A stretch of DNA of 64,000 nucleotides, from positions 1-64,000 of the forward strand of contig JAKZRG010000022.1 of NCBI GenBank assembly GCA_047518265.1, written 5' to 3'. Each line of letters begins with the position of its first letter. The first letter of the stretch is position 1. Below are positions 9,526 to 17,943 of the stretch, piece after piece. The stretch is from Oceanospirillum sp047518265 (GTDB lineage: Bacteria > Pseudomonadota > Gammaproteobacteria > Pseudomonadales > Halomonadaceae). The translations under genes were made by a program, and so were the position numbers. The notes below the pieces were generated by a model, which was not told the origin of the DNA, ran no database searches, and saw nothing but the letters and a program-made list of their open reading frames with translations.

Positions 9526-10785
9526 ATGTATGACAGCATAGTACTTGGCAGTGGCGTAGTTGGAGTAAATACCGCCTATTGGCTCGCCAAATCCGGTCAT
9601 AAGGTTTTGGTGATTGATCGACAACCCGAAGTGGGCAATGAGGCTTCTTACGCTAACGGAGGGCTTGTATCTGTAGGCCATGCAGAACCCCTAGCAAACC
9701 CCAAAGCTCCTTTTCAGATTCTAAAATGGCTATTACAAGACGATGCCCCGCTACTCTTTCGCCCCCAGGCAGACCCTCATCAGTGGCGTTGGCTATTTAG
9801 CTGGCTATGGCAATGCAGTAAAAAAAACCATACTCACAACACAATAGATATTATTCGTCTTGCAACTTACTCCAGAGAATTACTACAACAGGTTCGAGAA
9901 GAACACCAATTAGATTACAGACACCGTACACGTGGCCTACTGCAGTTTTATCGCAATCGAGATGAATTCGAATCAGCAAAACCCACTGTAGACCTTATGC
10001 AACAATTTGGCTGTAACCGCCACATTATCGATAAAGAGACCGCTCTTACCATAGAACCTGCCCTTCGCTGGAGTGCTCACGATATTATTGGTGCGACTTA
10101 TACTGAAAATGATGAATCTGGCGATGCTCACCAGTACACACAAGAATTAGCACAAGTATGCCGAGATATGGGCGTTGAGTTTGCGATGAATACTCATATA
10201 TTAGGCTTGGTACAAGAAGGTAAAAAGATTCAGGTACGAGTGAACGGAGATCTGGGTAATACCCATATGACGGCAGAGAATATAGCTGTCTGCATGGGGT
10301 CTTGGTCCGCCCCCTTACTACGCCCCTTAGGCATCTACCTGAATATATACCCCTCCAAGGGCTACTCTATTACCGTTCCTATTGAGCACCCTGATTCCGC
10401 ACCATTTGTCAGCTTAACCGATGATGAGCATCGATTGGTTTATAGCCGTTTAGGGGATGAACTCCGGGTAGCAGGCACAGCAGAGATTGGTGGTTATTCC
10501 CGAGAAATGAATGCTAAGCGATGCGACAGAATAGTTCAACGAGCCCGAGAAATGTTCCCAGAGGCAGGTGGTTTTAGCCAAGCTAGATTCTGGAGCGGCC
10601 TAAGACCCTCCACTCCCTCTAATCTGCCTTATATTAAAAAAACTCAATTTGATAACCTCTGGCTTAATACCGGTCATGGCAACCTAGGCTGGACTATGGG
10701 CTGCGGCTCTGGGAAATACTTAGCCGACCTGATCAGCCTAGGAGAACAGGCTGAGTTTAATCAATTTCAACTCGTCGGCTCCTAG
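9526..10785 (+). CDS. DadA-like FAD-dependent D-amino acid dehydrogenase
   Basis: A 419-residue flavoprotein of the DAO family. The N-terminal dinucleotide-binding loop is 'VLGSGVVGVNTAYWLA', followed by the acidic 'VIDRQ' that binds the adenosine ribose. The C-terminal 'FWSGLRPSTPSNLPYI' and 'NTGHGNLGWTMGCGSGK' are typical of D-amino acid dehydrogenase small subunits. Family members oxidise D-amino acids to 2-oxo acids and pass electrons to the respiratory chain at the inner membrane. The start has a good ribosome site (GGAGAG). No alanine racemase or Lrp-type regulator lies next to it, so the exact substrate is not shown by context. Confidence 0.85.
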   Translation: MYDSIVLGSGVVGVNTAYWLAKSGHKVLVIDRQPEVGNEASYANGGLVSVGHAEPLANPKAPFQILKWLLQDDAPLLFRPQADPHQWRWLFSWLWQCSKKNHTHNTIDIIRLATYSRELLQQVREEHQLDYRHRTRGLLQFYRNRDEFESAKPTVDLMQQFGCNRHIIDKETALTIEPALRWSAHDIIGATYTENDESGDAHQYTQELAQVCRDMGVEFAMNTHILGLVQEGKKIQVRVNGDLGNTHMTAENIAVCMGSWSAPLLRPLGIYLNIYPSKGYSITVPIEHPDSAPFVSLTDDEHRLVYSRLGDELRVAGTAEIGGYSREMNAKRCDRIVQRAREMFPEAGGFSQARFWSGLRPSTPSNLPYIKKTQFDNLWLNTGHGNLGWTMGCGSGKYLADLISLGEQAEFNQFQLVGS

Positions 10786-10849
10786 CTTCCACTTGCCAGA
10801 GAACTAGAAGCTCTACCTAACCTAATAGAACGCTAGAGGCTCTAAATCT

Positions 10850-11500
10850 TCAGGAGCAGGAGCGGTAAAAACGGATATGGGAGAACTCATAAGGCTCCCC
10901 CATATCTGGCACCGTATGAGCCTGCATTTGATCCGTTAATGCGTAATGATCATGTGAAAAATTCTTCACCCGAGAATCTGCCACCCATACCTCAGGAGCA
11001 TACTGTAAAAAAACATCCAGCCAAGGTAAGTTTTCCCTGTCATACAACACATCTGCAGCAATCAACAGATCAGCACTATTAAGCTCCATAGCTAACAGAT
11101 CACCCGACACCTGATACTTAACACCATTTAACTCAGCATTAGCCTTACAAGCCAATTGAGAAGCTTCATCAATATCACAGGCAATTACATCCGCTCCAGC
11201 CATAGCACATGCCACAGCAACCACCCCTGACCCAGCACCAAAATCAATTACTCTTTTTCCTGTCACTAGGTTCGGCTCCTGCAAGATATAGCGAGCAAGA
11301 GCAAGACCACTGCCCCAGCAAAAAGCCCAATAGGGAGTATGATAACTAATGGCCGCTATCTCTTCTGGGCCAAAAGGACGATCAACAGGCTCAGGATCAA
11401 TAAGCCATAGCTGAATATCAGATACTCCAGGCAAGCTTGTGGCTTGTACACGGGCCTCGGGTAACATTTTACGCAAGGCATTGTTCAATACATCACTCAC
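10850..11500 (-). CDS. Class I SAM-dependent methyltransferase (ETF-beta/protein lysine type)
   Basis: A 216-residue Rossmann-fold methyltransferase. Motif I is 'VIDFGAGSGVVAVACA', motif II 'VIACDID', and 'LLIAADVLYD' is the post-II region, a pattern seen in the nicotinamide/ETF-beta lysine methyltransferase group. It therefore probably methylates a protein or a small molecule. Directly downstream of the 166-residue membrane gene on the same strand (63-nt gap), so the two may be co-transcribed. The substrate is not known from sequence. Confidence 0.75.
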   Translation of the reverse strand: MSDVLNNALRKMLPEARVQATSLPGVSDIQLWLIDPEPVDRPFGPEEIAAISYHTPYWAFCWGSGLALARYILQEPNLVTGKRVIDFGAGSGVVAVACAMAGADVIACDIDEASQLACKANAELNGVKYQVSGDLLAMELNSADLLIAADVLYDRENLPWLDVFLQYAPEVWVADSRVKNFSHDHYALTDQMQAHTVPDMGEPYEFSHIRFYRSCS

Positions 11501-11563
11501 AGATAAATACTCCTGCGCCAGAAAACCTTCAAACGCCCTGTTTTCCTGCGTATGCCATGAGTC

Positions 11564-12064
11564 TTATAACGGTAATCGGGCACACAACTCAGGGAAGGCT
11601 TGCACCTGCTCTTCTGTACCATTTTCTCGCCACCACAAGGTAATCGTTGCCGTACCAGCTTCAAAAATCATGGCATCCTCAGGCAGCTCAGTCAGTACCG
11701 CTTTTAGCGCCTCTAACTGCTCTTCCGATACATCAGGTATTGGGCGTTCAAGCCAAAGCCAATCATCAACAAAAACTTCACCTCTGGCCTCTAACCGCTC
11801 TTTCTCTAAACGGGAGACATGGGCCAAACGAAAGCGATGGGTCTTTACTTTATTATCCGCATCACGAAACCATCGATAAGCAACCGCCGGAATCTTTTCA
11901 CCATTAAGCTCAAACTTCTCAATGCGTACTCGTAGCCCTTCATGTAATGCAATTTTCCGCAGTTCCATCTGATAACGTTGACGACGGGAGGGCATTAGCC
12001 AAAAAATAGGGCTAATTACCATAGCAAAAATTATAACAACCAATAAAGTTGTGCTCATAGTCAA
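11564..12064 (-). CDS. Conserved hypothetical protein with N-terminal membrane anchor
   Basis: A 166-residue protein that I do not recognise. Residues 4-24 are one hydrophobic helix ('LLVVIIFAMVISPIFWL') followed by a basic stretch, so it is probably anchored in the inner membrane with the rest in the cytoplasm. The remainder is charged, with 'FVDDWLWLERP' and 'ITLWWRENGTEEQV' as visible landmarks. The start may be ATG 12064 or the ATG two codons later. It lies upstream of the methyltransferase on the same strand and is divergent from the universal stress gene. Confidence 0.65.
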   Translation of the reverse strand: MTMSTTLLVVIIFAMVISPIFWLMPSRRQRYQMELRKIALHEGLRVRIEKFELNGEKIPAVAYRWFRDADNKVKTHRFRLAHVSRLEKERLEARGEVFVDDWLWLERPIPDVSEEQLEALKAVLTELPEDAMIFEAGTATITLWWRENGTEEQVQAFPELCARLPL

Positions 12065-12153
12065 AATTCCTTAGAAAATTGCCGCCTATACTAATCGATA
12101 GACAAAGGATAAAGTACAGTCAGATATGGATTTTTTACCCGGAGGAGCGAATT

Positions 12154-12597
12154 ATGAACCAATACCAACATGTTTTAATCGCCGTGGATCTCACTGAAGA
12201 GTCCCAACAGGTAATCGAGAAAGGAAATGCCATTGCACAACGCAACGGAGCTAAGGTCAGCTTAATTCACGCACTGGAACCCCTTGGCTTTGCCTATGGC
12301 GGTGATATCCCAATGGATCTCACAAGCATTCAAGATCAACTGGATCAACACGCTCGTGAAAAGATAGCAGAGCTGGCAGAGCCACTGGATATTCCTGATT
12401 ATCAGCAGCATGTATTGGTCGGCATGCCCGACAGCGAAATCCACCGTATTGCAAAGGATCAAGATGTTGATTTGATTGTCGTGGGCAGTCACGGTCGTCA
12501 CGGTTTAGCTTTACTACTGGGCTCAACCTCTACCGGAGTATTACACGGCGCCAAATGTGATGTTCTTGCAGTACGTATCTATAAAAACAAAGACTAA
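12154..12597 (+). CDS. Universal stress protein (UspA family)
   Basis: A 147-residue UspA-fold protein. It shows the N-terminal 'HVLIAVDLTEES' strand and the nucleotide-binding signature G-x2-G-x9-G-S/T ('GSHGRHGLALLLGSTSTGV') near the C-terminus. Its start at 12154 has a strong ribosome site (CGGAGGAG); the frame runs 25 codons further upstream, but that start has no such support. Family members help survival under starvation or stress; the specific role is unknown. Confidence 0.9.
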   Translation: MNQYQHVLIAVDLTEESQQVIEKGNAIAQRNGAKVSLIHALEPLGFAYGGDIPMDLTSIQDQLDQHAREKIAELAEPLDIPDYQQHVLVGMPDSEIHRIAKDQDVDLIVVGSHGRHGLALLLGSTSTGVLHGAKCDVLAVRIYKNKD

Positions 12598-12686
12598 CTC
12601 GTTTAGTGGAATGAAAGCTTTAAGAGAATAGAATATTAGAACCCGAACAGCTCATTTAATAGCTCTCTGAAAATAATATTTACTCA

Positions 12687-12720
12687 AGCTATCTAGTCTA
12701 GATCAATAGGCTAGATAGCT
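12687..12720. repeat. 10-bp inverted repeat between convergent genes
   Basis: AGCTATCTAG (12687-12696) pairs perfectly with CTAGATAGCT (12711-12720) around a 14-nt loop. It lies between the convergent stress-protein and uup genes and may act as a weak bidirectional terminator, but it has no T tract. Confidence 0.4.
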
Positions 12721-12752
12721 CTGATCAAACAGATAAAGCTCACTCGACAGAA

Positions 12753-14696
12753 TTATTCCTCTTCTGCCATCGCTTCCAGCTCAACCCAACGATCCATGGC
12801 TACTTCCAGATCAGACTCCGCTTGCTGCATTTTATCCAGTGTTTCAGAAACCACCGCCTGATCCTGCTGATAGAAGCTGTTATCACCGGTCAACGTTTGT
12901 AGCTCTTCCAATGCCGTTTCCAGACGTTCAATCTCAGCAGGCAACAGATCCAGCTCCCGCTGCAACTTATAACTCAGTTTTTTAGTTTTAACAGTAGCCT
13001 TTTTCACCGGTTCAGCGGACTTAGCTTCAGGTTTGGGCTCAGACTCTACCTTTTTAGCTTCCTGCTCTGCGGCAATAGACGCATCGCCACCAGAGATTTC
13101 TTTAGGGAAACGACCACCTTGTCGAACCCAATCCGAATAACCACCGACATATTCTTTAACTTCACCGTCACCTTCAAAAGCAAAAACACTGGTCACTACA
13201 TTGTCCATAAAGGCACGGTCGTGACTCACTAAAAGTACAGTTCCATCAAAACTGGCTAGCAGCTCTTCCAAAAGCTCCAGAGTTTCCACATCCAGGTCAT
13301 TGGTAGGCTCATCCAATACCAGCATATTGGCGGGCTTAGTAAACAACTTTGCCAATAACAAGCGATTACACTCACCACCAGACAACGCTTTCACCGGAGT
13401 ACGAGCACGTTCAGGAGAGAACAAAAAGTCTCCAAGATAACTCATAATGTGCTTATCACGACCACCAATAGTGATACTGGTTTGCCCTTCCGCAACATTC
13501 TCCATTACTGTACGCTCTGGATTTAGCTGATCCCTTAATTGATCAAAATAGGCCACTTCTAGCTTCGAGCCCATTTTCAGATCACCGGATTGCGGCTCAA
13601 GCTGCCCCAATAACAGCTTTAAAAGGGTACTTTTGCCCGCACCATTACGACCTAGAAGACCAATACGATCACCACGCATAACCTGAGAAGTCAGATTGCG
13701 AATAATTGGTCGATCACCCCAGCTGTAACTCACATTTTCCAGTTCGGCCACCAACTTACCGGAGGACGACGCCTTATCCACTACAATATTAGCTGAACCA
13801 GAACGCTCTCTTCGCTGGGAGCGCTCCTTTCTCAAAGCTTGCAGAGCTCTGACACGCCCCTCATTACGGGTGCGTCGCGCTTTAATCCCTTGACGAATCC
13901 AGACCTCTTCCTGAGCCAGCTTCTTGTCAAACTCAGCATTCTGCCTTTCTTCTACTTCCAGCATATGTTCTTTATGCTCAAGAAAGCTTGGGTAGTTACC
14001 TTCCCAAATCGTCAATTGACCTCGGTCGATCTCGACAATACGAGTAGCCAGCTTCTGCAAAAATGCCCGGTCATGAGTAATAAATAGTACCGCACCGCGG
14101 AACTCACTGACCCGTTGTTCCAACCAATCAATCGTTTCAATATCCAAATGGTTGGTCGGTTCGTCTAATAAGAGTAAATCAGGCTCAGATACTAGAGCAC
14201 GAGCCAAAGCCACACGACGACGCCAGCCACCGGAAAGAGACTTCATTGGCGTCTCAGCCGGTAAGTTCAGCTTGGTAATAATAGAATCAACCCGTTGAGA
14301 TAACGCCCAACCGTCTTTGCTTTCCAGCTCAGTTTGTAAGTGTTCTAGTTTTTTCAGGTCTTCATCACCCTGAATAGACATGACGAGATGGTGATACTGA
14401 GTAATCAGATCGCCAATACCCGGCAAACCACTGGCCACAATATCAAATACTGTATCTTCGCCTGCATCTGGTAAATCCTGAGCCAATTGACCTATTTTTA
14501 AACCTGGTTGCAGCCACAAGCTACCAGAGTCAATCGTTTGCTCACCAGTCACCAGCTTTAATGTGGTGGACTTACCCGCACCATTACGCCCAACCACACA
14601 GATGCGCTCACCCTTATTAATAACCAGGGAAGCTTCATCTAATAAAGCGTGATGACCAAATGCAATACTGACTTTTTCTAATCTTACTAACGCCAT
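12753..14696 (-). CDS. uup: ABC-F ATPase Uup
   Basis: A 647-residue cytoplasmic ABC-F protein with two ATPase domains (Walker A 'GRNGAGKST' twice; signatures 'LSGGWRRR' and 'LSGGECNR'; Walker B 'LLLLDEPTNHLD' and 'MLVLDEPTNDLD') joined by the ABC-F linker. A lysine-rich spacer and a C-terminal coiled coil (about 565-647) are the hallmark of Uup rather than EttA or YheS. Uup acts at the ribosome and has been linked to DNA branched structures and transposon excision. It is a single gene divergent from the DUF1499 lipoprotein. Confidence 0.9.
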   Translation of the reverse strand: MALVRLEKVSIAFGHHALLDEASLVINKGERICVVGRNGAGKSTTLKLVTGEQTIDSGSLWLQPGLKIGQLAQDLPDAGEDTVFDIVASGLPGIGDLITQYHHLVMSIQGDEDLKKLEHLQTELESKDGWALSQRVDSIITKLNLPAETPMKSLSGGWRRRVALARALVSEPDLLLLDEPTNHLDIETIDWLEQRVSEFRGAVLFITHDRAFLQKLATRIVEIDRGQLTIWEGNYPSFLEHKEHMLEVEERQNAEFDKKLAQEEVWIRQGIKARRTRNEGRVRALQALRKERSQRRERSGSANIVVDKASSSGKLVAELENVSYSWGDRPIIRNLTSQVMRGDRIGLLGRNGAGKSTLLKLLLGQLEPQSGDLKMGSKLEVAYFDQLRDQLNPERTVMENVAEGQTSITIGGRDKHIMSYLGDFLFSPERARTPVKALSGGECNRLLLAKLFTKPANMLVLDEPTNDLDVETLELLEELLASFDGTVLLVSHDRAFMDNVVTSVFAFEGDGEVKEYVGGYSDWVRQGGRFPKEISGGDASIAAEQEAKKVESEPKPEAKSAEPVKKATVKTKKLSYKLQRELDLLPAEIERLETALEELQTLTGDNSFYQQDQAVVSETLDKMQQAESDLEVAMDRWVELEAMAEEE

Positions 14697-14819
14697 GATT
14701 TGTCCGTTTACAGAAACTGATAAACTTTTCTCATAGAAAAGTCATTATGATATTGAGAACTACTACTGAATCTTGCTACTTTAGTGTTCTGGCAGGAAAC
14801 TCAGATACAGGACTATGGA

Positions 14820-15329
14820 ATGAACCGCCCTATCTATTTAAAAGCGATCATTATCACCTTCGGCCTAACCCTATTAACAGGCTGTATCAATGGCTCCCCT
14901 AAACTTGGTGTACAACATAACCGACTATCGCCATGCCCTAACAGCCCAAACTGCGTCGCCTCGCACCCCGACACCCCAGATAAACAACAGATTGCACCGA
15001 TTCTTTATGAAACCGAGCAAAGCTTAGCTTATGAGCAACTGCTTGAGCTACTGCAACAAAGAAAAGACGCTATTGTAGTGAAGATGGAGCACGCGCACTA
15101 TATTCGCGCTGATTTTCGCTCCCCTCTTCTGGGCTTTATTGATGATGTCGAGTTTTACTTTCAAATTCCAGGTGTTATCGCCTTGCGTTCTGCTTCAAGA
15201 ATTGGATACTCCGATCTAGGTAAAAACAGAAAACGTTTAGAAGAGTTACGCCTCACCTTCAAACAGAAAACAACCAAGACAGCAATAGTACCCACTGAAA
15301 CTAAAAAATTACCGTTACAAACGGACTAA
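14820..15329 (+). CDS. DUF1499 lipoprotein
   Basis: A 169-residue protein with a lipoprotein signal ('GLTLLTGC', lipid-attached Cys near residue 21) and a DUF1499 domain ('CPNSPNCVAS', 'IRADFRSPLLGFIDDVEFY', 'SRIGYSDLG'). It should sit in the envelope, probably on the outer membrane as the residue after Cys is Ile rather than Asp. Function of the family is unknown. ATG 14820 gives the lipoprotein signal without an odd N-terminal extension; the upstream start at 14784 is less likely. Confidence 0.8.
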   Translation: MNRPIYLKAIIITFGLTLLTGCINGSPKLGVQHNRLSPCPNSPNCVASHPDTPDKQQIAPILYETEQSLAYEQLLELLQQRKDAIVVKMEHAHYIRADFRSPLLGFIDDVEFYFQIPGVIALRSASRIGYSDLGKNRKRLEELRLTFKQKTTKTAIVPTETKKLPLQTD

Positions 15330-15388
15330 AGCTGCATTCCAATATCGTCTCTAAGATAGACCACTAAAATAAAAACACTGATATGAAA

Positions 15389-15415
15389 AAACCCCGATGG
15401 AACGGGGTTCTTTAA
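15389..15415. terminator. Terminator hairpin between convergent genes
   Basis: AACCCCG (15390-15396) and CGGGGTT (15403-15409) around a 6-nt loop, preceded by an A run and followed by CTTTAATT. It can serve the DUF1499 gene and, in reverse, cheV. Confidence 0.75.
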
Positions 15416-15434
15416 TTATAGCGATAAGACTATC

Positions 15435-16388
15435 TTATTCAGCCATCTCTGGTGGCTCTAGCCCCCTCACATGAGCAACGCGTTTTAAGACTACATTAAT
15501 CAATTGCTTAGGTTGGAATTTAGATAAAAAATCATCACAACCTACTTTTTGCACCATAGCCTTATTGAAACTACCACTTAATGAGGTGTGCAAGCAGATA
15601 AACATATCCTTCAAACGAGGATCTTCACGGATCTCACGAGTCAGACGATAGCCGTCCATCTCAGGCATTTCTGCATCCGTGATCATCATCAACAGCTTAT
15701 TTGGCACATCTTCGCCAGCATCTGCCCACTCACGAAGCTTATCCAAACCTTCTTTACCATCGCGAGCTTCATGGATATTCATACCAAGCTGAGCCAGGGT
15801 TTCTTGCACCTGAGCACGAGCGGTTGATGAATCATCCACCATCAATACTTCCATGCCTTGAGCCGCTTCACGCAACTCATCATCTAGACTGTCTGTATCA
15901 ACATCAATCATATAAGGTGAGATTTCAGCCAATACCTTTTCAACATCGATAATCTCAACAATCTGCTCATCAACACGAGTGATGGCCGTTAGATAGTGAG
16001 ATCGACCGGTTGTTCTGGGTGGAGGCATAATCTCATCCCAGTTCATATTAATAATCCGATCCACACCACCCACTAAAAAGGCCTGAATAGAATTGTTATA
16101 TTCAGTTACAATCAGGTTGCTGTTTTCTGTGGGTTGCAAAGCAGGCATACCAATGGCCTGGCTGAGGTTAATCACAGTCACAGTTTGACCCCGTAAATGG
16201 GTCACACCCACAACATAAGGGTGGTGGTGAGGCAGATTGGATAGTGAAGGCAAACGCATCACTTCCTGAATTTTAAATACGTTAATGGCAAATAGCTGCC
16301 CGGTTAACAGACGAAACATCAGCAATTCAAGACGGTTTTCACCGACAAGCTGAGTTCGGGAATCTACACTTGCTAATACCCCTGCCAT
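15435..16388 (-). CDS. cheV: Chemotaxis coupling protein CheV
   Basis: A 317-residue protein with an N-terminal CheW-like domain (residues 1-150; 'RTQLVGENRLELLMFRL', 'GVTHLRGQTVTVINL') and a C-terminal receiver domain (about 180-305; 'LMVDDSSTARAQV', phosphoacceptor in 'MMITDAEMPEMDG', 'SKFQPKQL'). CheV couples chemoreceptors to CheA and adapts signalling when phosphorylated. The start at 16388 has a GGAG 7 nt upstream and gives the typical 'MAGVLASVDSRTQLVG' N-terminus; an upstream start at 16454 would add 22 unusual residues. The core chemotaxis genes are elsewhere. Confidence 0.92.
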   Translation of the reverse strand: MAGVLASVDSRTQLVGENRLELLMFRLLTGQLFAINVFKIQEVMRLPSLSNLPHHHPYVVGVTHLRGQTVTVINLSQAIGMPALQPTENSNLIVTEYNNSIQAFLVGGVDRIINMNWDEIMPPPRTTGRSHYLTAITRVDEQIVEIIDVEKVLAEISPYMIDVDTDSLDDELREAAQGMEVLMVDDSSTARAQVQETLAQLGMNIHEARDGKEGLDKLREWADAGEDVPNKLLMMITDAEMPEMDGYRLTREIREDPRLKDMFICLHTSLSGSFNKAMVQKVGCDDFLSKFQPKQLINVVLKRVAHVRGLEPPEMAE

Positions 16389-16501
16389 GGGTCGCTCCAC
16401 TCTATACGTTGTCTGAAAAAGTTCTCGATCACGATCACTTTCCTTCGAGAACACAATAGTAGTTAAATTTATACTTTTTTGCTATCAGGATTCCTAAACA
16501 A

Positions 16502-17386
16502 ATGACCGGAACGACTGCAAATAATCTATTATGCGCCCCTGCGCCTCTGGTTGATATTGGCGTAAATCTTACCAATAGCCGCTTCTCTAATCAGCACGAA
16601 GAGACTCTGGAACAAGCACTTGAGGCCGGAGTGCATACGCTTATTATAACAGGTACATCAGTACAAGAGTCAGAAGCAGCCTTTAAACTGTGCCAGCAGT
16701 ACCCCGATAGGCTCTATTTTACAGCAGGCGTTCACCCTCACGATGCCAGTAGCTATCAAAAAAACACCAGCGCAACCTTAAAAGATCTATCAAAAGAAGC
16801 CCAATGCGTTGCTATCGGTGAGACTGGGCTGGACTTTAACCGCAACTTTTCGACACCAGAACAGCAAGTATCCGCTTTTGAGGCACAAATAGAACTGGCC
16901 ATTGAAACTGGAAAACCCATGTTTCTACATGAACGAGATGCCTTTACTCGACAACATGAGATTTTAACCTGTTATCGTGACGACTTAAGCAATGCCGTTA
17001 TTCATTGCTTTACCGGCGATCAAAAATCTCTATTTGGCTACCTAGATCTGGATCTATACATAGGCATTACAGGCTGGGTTTGCGATGAACGCAGAGGCAC
17101 AGAGCTACAGCAGCTGGTGAAGAACATCCCTCTGGATCGACTCATGATAGAAACGGATGCCCCCTACCTCCTCCCCAGAAATATGGCAAAGAAGCCTAAA
17201 GATAGAAGTAACCGTCCGGCCTATTTACCATGGGTACTACGACAAGTTTCCCAGAGCTATCCGCGAGATGAACTGGAATTAGCCCGTAAAACCGGGGACA
17301 ATGCCCGCCGATTTTTTAATTTACCCGCCATTGATCATAAAGATGAGACAGATCATGACCCAGTATCCGATTTTTATCGACTTTGA
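16502..17386 (+). CDS. tatD: TatD family metal-dependent DNase
   Basis: A 294-residue TIM-barrel hydrolase closely matching TatD: 'DIGVNLTNSRF', 'TAGVHPHDASS', 'AIGETGLDFNRNF', 'PMFLHERDAF', 'AVIHCFTG', 'IETDAPYLLPR'. Like E. coli TatD it has 'GVN' where other family members have an HxH metal motif. It is a cytoplasmic 3'-5' nuclease linked to DNA repair. The 3' end overlaps the next gene by 32 nt, so they are probably coupled. Confidence 0.9.
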   Translation: MTGTTANNLLCAPAPLVDIGVNLTNSRFSNQHEETLEQALEAGVHTLIITGTSVQESEAAFKLCQQYPDRLYFTAGVHPHDASSYQKNTSATLKDLSKEAQCVAIGETGLDFNRNFSTPEQQVSAFEAQIELAIETGKPMFLHERDAFTRQHEILTCYRDDLSNAVIHCFTGDQKSLFGYLDLDLYIGITGWVCDERRGTELQQLVKNIPLDRLMIETDAPYLLPRNMAKKPKDRSNRPAYLPWVLRQVSQSYPRDELELARKTGDNARRFFNLPAIDHKDETDHDPVSDFYRL

Positions 17387-17840
17387 ATGCAGTAGCCCAG
17401 ACGAAGATGGTTTTCCTATTGCCGTCTGCTGGTCTCTGCCTGACGGTCAGGTTAAAAGCACTCTGATCGCACCAGACGATCAATGGCTCAGCAGTAATAA
17501 CCATCTTTTTGATGATGAGCGTATCGATTTAGACGACCTCATGCTGCACGGTGTCAGCCCGTTAGAAGTCGTGCGTGAAATGCAGGGGGATATCGATGAA
17601 GATACGATTTATAGCGATGCCTTAGGTGAGGACGGCCACTGGCTGGATATGCTGTTCTCAGCGTATGAAATTGAGCCGACCTTTCAGATCGAACCTGCCT
17701 CAAGCCTCTACGAGCAATCTTTTGAGCACTGGCAAGACCTAAAGCAGCAATGGTTGGAAGAACAGGGGCTGGATGCTTATCAGTCCGAGGCTAACGTTGT
17801 CGCCATGCTAAACCTGCATCAGCAGTTAGGAGAGAGCTAG
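17355..17840 (+). CDS. Putative RNase H-like exonuclease-type protein
   Basis: A 161-residue protein. The N-terminal 'PIFIDFECSSPDEDGFPIAV' resembles the DxE first motif of DEDD exonucleases, and a later 'DGHWLDMLF' could supply another acidic residue, so a nuclease fold is plausible. The complete DEDD set cannot be confirmed by eye. The start at 17355 overlaps the end of tatD, an arrangement that supports a nucleic-acid function. A strong terminator follows. Confidence 0.65.
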   Translation: MTQYPIFIDFECSSPDEDGFPIAVCWSLPDGQVKSTLIAPDDQWLSSNNHLFDDERIDLDDLMLHGVSPLEVVREMQGDIDEDTIYSDALGEDGHWLDMLFSAYEIEPTFQIEPASSLYEQSFEHWQDLKQQWLEEQGLDAYQSEANVVAMLNLHQQLGES

Positions 17841-17896
17841 TTTACGCTACAAACCCACATAACAAAGCCATGTGGACGAAGTGATAGAAAATATAT

Positions 17897-17925
17897 AAAA
17901 ACCAGTGATCACTCACTGGTTTTTT
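17897..17925 (+). terminator. Rho-independent terminator
   Basis: AAAACCAGTGA and TCACTGGTTTT form a long perfect stem around TCAC, followed by more T. It lies between the convergent tatD operon and the iron permease gene, and may work in both directions. Confidence 0.9.
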
Positions 17926-17943
17926 ATACAAAAAAGATAAAAC

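Noticed and set aside
11437..11907. Plus-strand frames over the methyltransferase and hypothetical gene
   Set aside because: They overlap supported minus-strand genes and show no domain or ribosome site.
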